Origin: Bacteroidales bacterium
Lineage (GTDB): Bacteria > Bacteroidota > Bacteroidia > Bacteroidales > S143-33
Direction: 5' to 3'
Assembly (NCBI GenBank): GCA_027083655.1
Contig: JALWNS010000028.1
Span: forward strand, 1 to 8,083
DNA length: 8,083 bases
How positions within the stretch are numbered: the stretch's first letter is position 1; each line of letters opens with the position of its first letter. The notes under the pieces are model-generated. The model searched no databases, was not told where the DNA came from, and was given only the letters and a program-made list of their open reading frames with translations. A program made the translations under genes and the position numbers. Below are positions 1-7,800 of the stretch, piece by piece.

Positions 1-903
1 AGGACGATAGCAATCATAAAGCACTATTTTGTAGCCAGAATCCAGGAATTGCCGGGAGGCTGCTAACAGGTCTTTTGCTGCACGGTAACGAAGCAGACAG
101 CGAGCACAGTCATATAGCTTTGTATGGGTAAAATTATCCTCTGTTGCATACTTCATCATTAACAGTGCATTTGTATCCATCTGTGAGTAATTAACAAGGG
201 CAGAATCTGGTACCTTTAGCCAAAAAGTGTCATAATCTATAACAAACTCATTATCAAGCATAAAAACCCTGGCAAAAAAACGGCGGATAAAAACACTATC
301 TGGATAAAATGTTAGCTTTTGTCCTTTAGCACTTTGACCACTTAGACGGAAAACCCTTAGACTTGGTCTACCGTTGAGATTTATCAGAAAATAATACTGA
401 CCAATAGAAGAAAAAATCCTCTGGTAAGAAGCAAAGAAAAACTTGTGTCTCTGGGGCTGTCGCACAATCATTGCTGTTATTTTATGCCCAGTATCAGAGA
501 GAAAGATAACAGGCCTCAGATTTCTCTGTCTACGGGTAAGCACAACTTTACGCTGCCCTTGGGCGGTAAAAACATCAACAAATCCTGTATCACGAACGAC
601 CAGAAGTAGGTAAGAGACAGGCTTAATAAATGAGATAGTATCACGGTAATGATGAACCCCTTGAGACGAGAAAATCATTAATTGCTTATGGTCTGCAATG
701 ATTTGGCCTACTGGACGGCTATCTTTAATATTTAGAAATAAAAAATCCCCATAACCTGCTGGCCCAAGCCAACCATCGTATAGTAACAAGTTAGCTCTAT
801 CAAGAGAGGAATAATATTTGTCAATAATTATAAAATCCAGATCTGCTGCCTTTAATGCAGGTAGCGGACGTAATAGATGTAAAAACAACAAAATATACAC
901 CAT
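1..903 (-). CDS. VanX/DdpX-type D-alanyl-D-alanine dipeptidase (peptidase M15D), partial, C-terminal half missing
   Basis: An uninterrupted reading frame runs from ATG at 903-901 to the left edge, giving 301 residues with no stop. Residues 238-301 match the start of the M15D zinc dipeptidase family, which cleaves D-Ala-D-Ala. The visible motifs are KYATEDNFTH (about 251-260), LYDCARCLLR (263-272) and the closing YDCYRP (296-301), whose Arg corresponds to the substrate/transition-state Arg of VanX. The zinc ligands (HxxxxxxD and ExxH) would lie past the edge, so catalytic competence cannot be judged. Residues 1-19 look like a signal peptide (VYILLFLHLL core, then PALKA before AD), suggesting export, although the n-region carries no Lys or Arg. 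Residues 20-237 are an extension that typical members of roughly 200-260 residues lack. It is rich in predicted beta strands and I do not recognise it. An internal start such as the Met near residue 215 is possible but would lose the signal peptide. A lone dipeptidase suggests wall turnover, not vancomycin resistance. Confidence 0.86.
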   Translation of the reverse strand, partial: MVYILLFLHLLRPLPALKAADLDFIIIDKYYSSLDRANLLLYDGWLGPAGYGDFLFLNIKDSRPVGQIIADHKQLMIFSSQGVHHYRDTISFIKPVSYLLLVVRDTGFVDVFTAQGQRKVVLTRRQRNLRPVIFLSDTGHKITAMIVRQPQRHKFFFASYQRIFSSIGQYYFLINLNGRPSLRVFRLSGQSAKGQKLTFYPDSVFIRRFFARVFMLDNEFVIDYDTFWLKVPDSALVNYSQMDTNALLMMKYATEDNFTHTKLYDCARCLLRYRAAKDLLAASRQFLDSGYKIVLYDCYRP

Positions 904-930
904 ATTATCACGGTTTATCCGTTAAAATAA

Positions 931-938
931 TAACTTTG
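931..938 (+). promoter_or_regulatory. Bacteroidota-type -7 promoter box for the secretion operon
   Basis: TAACTTTG matches the Bacteroidota sigma-70 -7 consensus TAnnTTTG exactly and sits 22 bases before the ATG at 961, which would give a leader of about 15 bases. I see no good TTG-type -33 element at the expected distance upstream, so the match is one-sided. The 57-base region also serves the divergent dipeptidase gene, for which I find no clear -7 box. A short inverted repeat (ACGG, five bases, CCGT; 910-922) lies just upstream and may be chance. Confidence 0.5.
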
Positions 939-960
939 CAATAAGTAAAAAATTGTTAAG

Positions 961-3921
961 ATGAAAAAAATAGTATTATTAGCAATATTGTTCTTAAGTA
1001 TCAATATGTGGAGCCAACCATATAACCTAAAAAACTATCAGTTCATTAATCTAGGTAAATACTTACTCAACTCTAGTGATAATAAAATCATTACAAGTTT
1101 CGATAAAAACTATTTCTCCTCATTACAGGCTTATGGCAAAGTAGTAGTTAGTGATTCAGAGAAGGTTTATTTTCTTGAGAATTCAACATATACCTTTTTA
1201 AAGGCCTATACTCTAAACACAGATCCTCTTGATTTTATTAAGCTTACTTATGTCCAAAGCGATACTAATTCAACCCTTTATGCTTTTGCCCGCAGGACTT
1301 TTGACACACTCAAAATCTTTAAGTTCCGCGATACTACACTGGTGGATACAATACTACTAGATTCTGTTAGCAGTCCTGTTAATATCGTTTACACAGATAG
1401 CGCCCACTTTCTACTGACCTTTGCAAATGTCCGTAATGAAAACGGTTCTGCTTATTTTACTTTCCGTTTCATAAAATTTGGTATCAACGGCATATTAAGT
1501 GATGACACTGTAAGATATACAAGCCTAGGAGAAAATTATCTCTTTCCAACCGAAGCAATAGCACTCACGCAGAACCAAGAGTACATGGTCATTGTTAGCT
1601 CGGGAAAAACTTATGTTTTCCGTTTAAATAGCCAGCATAATGTTCTTAGCGTTGCTAAATATAATTTTACTTCACCGAAAATAAGCTTAGCTAATAACCA
1701 ATATCTATTCATAGCAGACGGACAATTTGTTTATCGTATTAATATGGCCACACAGCAGGTTAATGGGATAGATGTTTTATCTAACGTAAAAACAATACTA
1801 TATACGCCGTCGGCCAACTTATTAATTGCATATTACGGTATAGCAGATACTTCATTAGCCATACTATATTCCCCCCTTGTAGATAGCATGAATAATGTTT
1901 ACTTTGATTATGTTAATGACAATTATTCCTCACAACCAGGAGGAGTATTTTATTATAACTATACGCGTCCATGGTTTGACTTCGACTGGCAGGCAGATGG
2001 CATACAAAAGGGTAAATACATTTTTTCTGCTATTGATGGTGTTGGTTTTGAACCTGATTCTATCAATTGGTATATAAATGGCCACTTTATCGGATATACG
2101 ACTAAAGGCAACCATTCAATAGAGCACATTTTCTTCAGAAGCGGTTTTTACAAAATAAAGGCTTCAGGATATTACAATGCTGAGGATGATTCGGTCATAG
2201 TGGAGCATTACATAAAGACATATTACGATATGTTTCCCAATATTATTCCACAGGATACGATTTTTTTATGTGATATACCGGATTTTTACATTGACCTTGT
2301 GAATTATAGCCTGGGTAATGATTCGATAGTCTGGTTCCGTAATCATTACAAATATGATATTTTGCGTAATCAATCGTATGCACATATCACCAAACCAGGT
2401 GAATATTGGGTATACATATACTTACCAGATACAGTTTTATCAGATACTGTACATGTGTATTATTTAGACAAAGAATTTAGCGAACAGACAATAAAATTAT
2501 ATGTCAATGACCGGCTTTATGACCCGGACAATTATATTTATTGTACAAATGACGGTAACATTTATTTTAAATTTGAATTGCCACACACGCCTTATTGTCC
2601 CCAATCATACCTTGTTTATTGGTATTTCGGGGACGACAGGGTAGAACGGTCTTCTGAGTTATACACAGATCATAAATATTATGACCCAGGTATTTACACA
2701 GTAATGGTAAACATACGTAATCTTAGAACAGGAGCGGCATACAATTATATTTTCCCCATACAAGTATCAATTAATCCGATCTCCAAATATCCAAAGGTTG
2801 CAACGATACAAAAATTAGAAAACTATAGATTTTACATAGGTTATGACTATGAGATAACCAAACAAAAAATCCTTCAAAATAATATATTCTACTCTACTTA
2901 TGGCCACCAGATATATGACTCTGCTACTATCACTATACCTATTGACGACCCCAATTACCATTCCCGATCATATAATAATTATACATTCTGGGCATTACTT
3001 AGCTCACCAATTGCAGAGGGTATAGAAATTAGATTGTTTAACTCGCAAGGAGACTCAATAACTCTAATGCCCAATCAAGACACTACTTTCCCGGCAACAT
3101 CATTTTTCTATGGCAGACCTAAAATTGATATACCAGACTTTCCCCACAAAAATGAATCAGCTTATCCTTATTTCTGGAATGACGAATCGAGCCTCACATT
3201 CTGGTATATGACACACACAACCCCCAGCACAACAGGTATATTTGATGTTTTTGATTACTTCATCGAAGAATACGAAATTTTTGATTGGCACCACTACCAA
3301 CTTTATCCTGCAACACTACACCCCTATGGTATTATGTCATCCTTGTCATCGGATAGCTTGGGTAGCGAATGGAAAGCAAAATTCATTGTACATCCTAAAA
3401 ACCCCCAGAGTGATCATATCTTTATACAGGCGATAGGCCTGAGGTTTGGTAAATACTCAGTAGACAACCATTACACCTATAGCTGGAGCGGTGACATACC
3501 TAGCAGAACTTACCAAGACACAATAGTAGAAGTTATTTCAGAGTTCGAAGGTAAATATACTTTGAAATTCTCTGTAACTGACAACTTTGGGTGCACATAT
3601 TCTGAAAACACACTTATCTATGTTCTGGATACATTAGGCAGTGTATTACCTGATATTTTCACTCCAAATGGGGATGGATTTAATGACCGCTGGGATTTGC
3701 GCAGGGCTTTTTACAAACAAATATACGAAGAAAATGCACCAGTACAAGTGAAAATATGGGACCAGTATGGCCGTGTAGTTGCAGAATTTTTGGTTAATGA
3801 TGTTAAAGAATGGGACGGCACTGACAAAAATGGCCGGCTACTACCTCCAGGTACTTATTGGTACTTAATAACAGTTGCCAATAAACAGCATTATAGAGGA
3901 TATATCACAATTTTATACTAA
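961..3921 (+). CDS. Large modular secreted protein with type B (CHU_C) type IX secretion sorting domain
   Basis: This is a complete 986-residue protein. A Sec signal peptide (MKKIVLLAILFLSINMWSQ) is followed by a beta-strand-rich, propeller-like region to about residue 330. Next come an Ig/PKD-like domain (about 345-418, with INWYINGH), a second Ig-like domain (425-502, ending with PGEYWVYIY) and a clear PKD domain (about 530-605, WYFGDD at 554-559, then YYDPGIYTV). Residues 640-835 resemble a divergent proprotein-convertase P-domain-like sandwich (IEIRLFNSQGDSITLM, 688-703). Residues 838-893 form another Ig-like unit (FSVTDNFGCTYS). The C-terminus (895-986) is the CHU_C / TIGR04131 sorting domain: IFTPNGDGFND, VKIWDQYGRVV, EWDGTDKNG and LPPGTYWYLI. 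Members of this class cross the outer membrane by the type IX system and usually need an adjacent PorP/SprF protein, which starts 12 bases downstream here. Adhesion, motility or matrix function is inferred; no catalytic domain is visible. The ATG has no Shine-Dalgarno sequence, as is usual in the phylum, and is chosen because it begins the signal peptide. Confidence 0.93.
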   Translation: MKKIVLLAILFLSINMWSQPYNLKNYQFINLGKYLLNSSDNKIITSFDKNYFSSLQAYGKVVVSDSEKVYFLENSTYTFLKAYTLNTDPLDFIKLTYVQSDTNSTLYAFARRTFDTLKIFKFRDTTLVDTILLDSVSSPVNIVYTDSAHFLLTFANVRNENGSAYFTFRFIKFGINGILSDDTVRYTSLGENYLFPTEAIALTQNQEYMVIVSSGKTYVFRLNSQHNVLSVAKYNFTSPKISLANNQYLFIADGQFVYRINMATQQVNGIDVLSNVKTILYTPSANLLIAYYGIADTSLAILYSPLVDSMNNVYFDYVNDNYSSQPGGVFYYNYTRPWFDFDWQADGIQKGKYIFSAIDGVGFEPDSINWYINGHFIGYTTKGNHSIEHIFFRSGFYKIKASGYYNAEDDSVIVEHYIKTYYDMFPNIIPQDTIFLCDIPDFYIDLVNYSLGNDSIVWFRNHYKYDILRNQSYAHITKPGEYWVYIYLPDTVLSDTVHVYYLDKEFSEQTIKLYVNDRLYDPDNYIYCTNDGNIYFKFELPHTPYCPQSYLVYWYFGDDRVERSSELYTDHKYYDPGIYTVMVNIRNLRTGAAYNYIFPIQVSINPISKYPKVATIQKLENYRFYIGYDYEITKQKILQNNIFYSTYGHQIYDSATITIPIDDPNYHSRSYNNYTFWALLSSPIAEGIEIRLFNSQGDSITLMPNQDTTFPATSFFYGRPKIDIPDFPHKNESAYPYFWNDESSLTFWYMTHTTPSTTGIFDVFDYFIEEYEIFDWHHYQLYPATLHPYGIMSSLSSDSLGSEWKAKFIVHPKNPQSDHIFIQAIGLRFGKYSVDNHYTYSWSGDIPSRTYQDTIVEVISEFEGKYTLKFSVTDNFGCTYSENTLIYVLDTLGSVLPDIFTPNGDGFNDRWDLRRAFYKQIYEENAPVQVKIWDQYGRVVAEFLVNDVKEWDGTDKNGRLLPPGTYWYLITVANKQHYRGYITILY

Positions 3922-3933
3922 AACACACAAGCT

Positions 3934-4872
3934 ATGAAAAGACAAGTGCTCACTATATTTCTATTCTTTACATTAGTTACATTATATGGTCAAGATCCTG
4001 ACTTTGCAATGGATTACCAGCAAAATAGCAATCTTATAAATCCTGCTTATCTGGCTAAAAATGACTTCATCTCTATCAACATCTTATACAACAGACACTG
4101 GATTTATCCTGGAGCTCCATCCCATGGCACTATCTGGATGAGTGGGAAATTTACCCAACACATGGGTGCGGGTGTACAAATCAGCACCAAAACAATGGGT
4201 ATTTTTCACAAAACACTTTTCGGTGGCACATACTCTTTTGATATTACACTAAACAGAAAAACCTATACACACCTCAGTTTTGGGGTATCTGGAGCCTTAT
4301 TCCAGGATTTTTATAATACAGGCCAAATGCATAGCATATTCTCAGATCCTTTTCTGAGCCAGGCCAATCTCAACCGGTATTATCCACAGGTGGCAGCAGG
4401 TATTATGCTCTATAGTGATTTGTACGAACTAGGTTTTTCTGCTATGCGCCTGCTCCCTTATTCTGGTTATTTCTTTAGTACAGAGCCAGTTATAGAACCA
4501 CCTGTTTTTATTTTACATGGTCTTTATTATATCAAGGATCCTTTGGATAGATACCGCTTTGCTCCAGATTTCATACTTAGTTTTAGTGAAAACAGGTATT
4601 ATATCAGAGTAGACCTCACTAGCTTCAACCGGCCTAAAACAATGAAATATGGTGGAGGCATAAGTGGTGATTACATCCTTGCATATAAAACTGTACGCTT
4701 TAATCTTTCGTCGTACATCGGTTTTAGAATTTCGGAGAGGCTATTTATTATTTACCAGTTTGATTTTCACTCTATAAACCGCCCAGTACCATTACTGACA
4801 AAAATAGGGAACTCTATCGCGATAAGAATAGACTTTTATAGCCATAAATATGATATACCTGAATTTTTCTAA
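3934..4872 (+). CDS. PorP/SprF-family type IX secretion outer-membrane protein
   Basis: This complete 312-residue protein is close to the usual family length of about 300-350. A signal peptide ends near YGQ (residues 18-20). It is followed by the family's N-terminal signature: QQNSNLINPAY (29-39), then RHWIYPGAPSHGT (54-66), the counterpart of the usual QW-x-GAP-x-T segment. Alternating glycine/aromatic strands continue to the end (for example LSFGVSGALF and IGFRISERLFIIYQF), as expected of an outer-membrane beta barrel. In Flavobacterium, SprF is needed to secrete the adhesin SprB, and type B cargo proteins generally pair with a neighbouring PorP/SprF homologue. The 12-base gap from the CHU_C gene implies co-transcription and makes that protein the likely cargo. 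It is probably a cargo-specific paralogue and not the core PorP, because no other type IX component is nearby; the sequence alone does not settle this. Its TAA overlaps the stop of the convergent gene. Confidence 0.93.
   Translation: MKRQVLTIFLFFTLVTLYGQDPDFAMDYQQNSNLINPAYLAKNDFISINILYNRHWIYPGAPSHGTIWMSGKFTQHMGAGVQISTKTMGIFHKTLFGGTYSFDITLNRKTYTHLSFGVSGALFQDFYNTGQMHSIFSDPFLSQANLNRYYPQVAAGIMLYSDLYELGFSAMRLLPYSGYFFSTEPVIEPPVFILHGLYYIKDPLDRYRFAPDFILSFSENRYYIRVDLTSFNRPKTMKYGGGISGDYILAYKTVRFNLSSYIGFRISERLFIIYQFDFHSINRPVPLLTKIGNSIAIRIDFYSHKYDIPEFF
4869..4872. other. Overlapping convergent stop codons
   Basis: The four bases CTAA are shared by two genes. The plus strand reads TAA (4870-4872) to end the PorP/SprF gene, and the minus strand reads TAG (complement of 4869-4871) to end the sensor phosphatase gene. 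No room is left for an intergenic terminator, so each transcript must end inside the opposite gene or be stopped by another means. Confidence 0.95.
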
Positions 4873-7800
4873 TCAACCTTGAGCAAATCAAGATTAACTT
4901 TAAGACCTAGAACTAATACATCATCTACTTGTATACTATTACCACGCCAATCATAAAACTCCTGTTTTAAGATCCGGTATTGCTCACTCATAGGTAATGG
5001 CGCTATCTTAGCAAGAAACTTATAGAAATTCTTACGGTAATATTTCTGGTTAGTTTCAAAATTTATCTGGTCATAGAAACCATCTGTAAACATATATAAC
5101 TTATCACCGTCGTGTAATTGGTATGTTTTTGATGTAAAATTCCTAAGCTTCCGCATATATCCAACAGGAGTCCTATCACCCTTAAACTCAATAAATTGAC
5201 CACCGTTCTGTATCACAACCAATGGATTAAAAGCACCAGAGAATTCTAGTTCATGAGTAACCAAATCTATTGCAATAACTGCTATATCGAGACCTTCACG
5301 TGCTACATAATTCTCTTTCTTTCCTGCAGATAGCATATTTATCAACTCCTGCCGGAGCTTTTCTAGTAAATCTGCAGTAGAATTAATACCTTTATATACA
5401 ATTTGATTAAGCAAGGCATATGATAAAACACTCATAAATGCCCCTGGTATACCATGTCCTGTACAGTCTGCAACTGCAATAAAAAGTTTATTACCTACCT
5501 TTTGGAACCAATAAAAATCCCCACTAACATAATCTTTGGGCTCATAAAAGACAAACCATTCATGGAAATAATTACTTATAGCTTCCTGGCAAGAGAAAAT
5601 GGACTTTTGGATACGCTTAGCATATTCTATACTGTCTGCAATATGCTTATTTTGCGCTATAATTTTCTGGTTAGCAAGCTGCAACTCTGTTATTAAACGG
5701 TTTGCATCTTTATTCCTTTGCTGTAGCATTTCATTTATTTTACGAATATTCTCACTCTGTATCTGTAGCTCTTGTTTCTGTTTTTGTACCTCATAGGTCC
5801 TTTGTGCTACTAACTTCTCTAACTTAATTTTCTCTCGCTTCAACTTTAGCTCCCGTATCTTAAGGAAAGTATACAATACTATTACAAACAAAATAAAGTA
5901 CATAACATAGGCTACTACACTCCTGTAAAATGGCGGCTTAATACGGAACTTTATGGCTATTACACGACTTTCCTTGCCCAGAGCATCACGCGCCTTGAGA
6001 TATAAGGTATATTTTCCTTCATTTAATGATAAAAACTGGACCTTGGTATCTTTTGTCCATTGGCTCCATTGACCATGCCCATTCCTTTCTAACTTATATG
6101 AAAACTGCGGTTGACCACTAACAATATAACTTGGTAGTGCATACTGGACAATCAATGAATTTTCCTTAAAACTTAAATCAATGTTTATATCCTCCACTGG
6201 TTGGGGGTAAGAATACAAAATCCTGCCTTCAGTGGTAGAAACACTATAAATTACTGGCAAAACCTCCTTCTCCTCAGGTATTGGGGCATCCAAGTCATAG
6301 CGTACAAAATTTACAAACGTCAATATCCATACATTACGGCCCAACAAGCGCACACGATAAAAACTCCTAACTACATTGAAAAGGGACGAATCTACGATTA
6401 CTTCCTGGTTTCTCACCTTAATTCTATATAGCCGGGATATCTCATTATCGTATGAATATGCAATATATTCATTATTACCAAGGCTAAAAATCTCATTAAC
6501 GTACTTGTCCTTGAAAAACTTATTTAAGACAAATGAAGACTCTATAAATTTACCCTGGTTGTAATCAAAGGAGAATAAACCTTTCTCCGAAGTGAATAAA
6601 TACAACGAATCATTTAAATACATCCCATAGTTAATTTTAACGGGTGCTGTATATGACTTCCATTGATAGGTCTTGGTATTAAACCATACTACATCATTAG
6701 AATACTCATCTATTAACCATAAAAACGAACCTTGGGGCTCAACCTCATTGTAAAGAGAAGTAAAAGTCTTTATTGTTTTTGGCTTGCTAAACCTACCATC
6801 TTCGTATACAATCTTTTTTAGATCATATCCTGTAGTATAATATATTGTATCAGGATAATCCTCTACGTATGAAAACTTAAAGCTCACATCAGGACATAAT
6901 GACCGTGCCTCTCCATTTTCGTAGACATACAGGCCTCTTGCCGAAGCTATCAAAAGCTTCGTACTTCCATCAGAAAATCTAATGGTATCCATGAAAAAAG
7001 GCTGTAAAATATAACTGCCCTTTTCGGTATAAATAGGCACAAACTTACCCTCTCCGTCGCTATATGCATATAAATTCAAATGTGTAGCGGCAAAGATCTT
7101 TCCATCCATACTAGCTATGTCATAAGGATTACCATCCAGCCCCAAACGGCTGTCGTAAATACTAAAAGGTAGGCTTAGATTCAAAACACTAATACCATTA
7201 TCGCGGGCCAACCAGAGGTTACCATCCTTATCATCAAAAATATATAAAATACTATGTGACAACAATCCGTCTTCCTGGTCGATATGCAGTTTTAAATCAA
7301 AAGCAGTATCAATAAAAAACAGCCCCTTTTCTACAGTACCTATGGCATAAATCTTCTTTTGCGGTAAATATCGTGCAGAATAAATGTATAAATCCTTGAA
7401 CAAAACATTTAATTTCTTCAAAGCTTCTGTCTGAAAAATTCTTCCACTTCCCAAGTCTAGCAGCGAAAGACTCGTTCTATCACAAACCAAAAGTGTATCT
7501 TCACTATAAGGCAATATGTTAAGTTTTACGGTTCCATTATTCCAAAAAATCCTTATATCATCACTTTTCCCATCATATTCATAAATCCGGCTACTGGTCG
7601 AGAAATAGATTTTCTGGTTTATGGCACTAACAAAACGGTATAAATCTCCACTCAAAAATTTATCTAACTTGTGGGACTTAATATTATACCGGAAAATAAC
7701 CGTATCTGCCTGGAAAAGAATATTATTACCAGATTTTGCTACTCTCCATACATTTGTAAAGCTCAATCTATCTACCGAATCTAGCTCATTAGCCAATGAA

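Noticed and set aside
1..903. Vancomycin resistance cluster
   Set aside because: A VanX-type dipeptidase occurs alone in many bacteria for wall turnover. No vanH, vanA/B ligase or vanRS gene is visible.
4878..4892. Hairpin CTTGA/TCAAG as a terminator for the secretion operon
   Set aside because: The stem is only 5 base pairs, AT-rich, not followed by a T-run, and lies within the last codons of the opposite gene.
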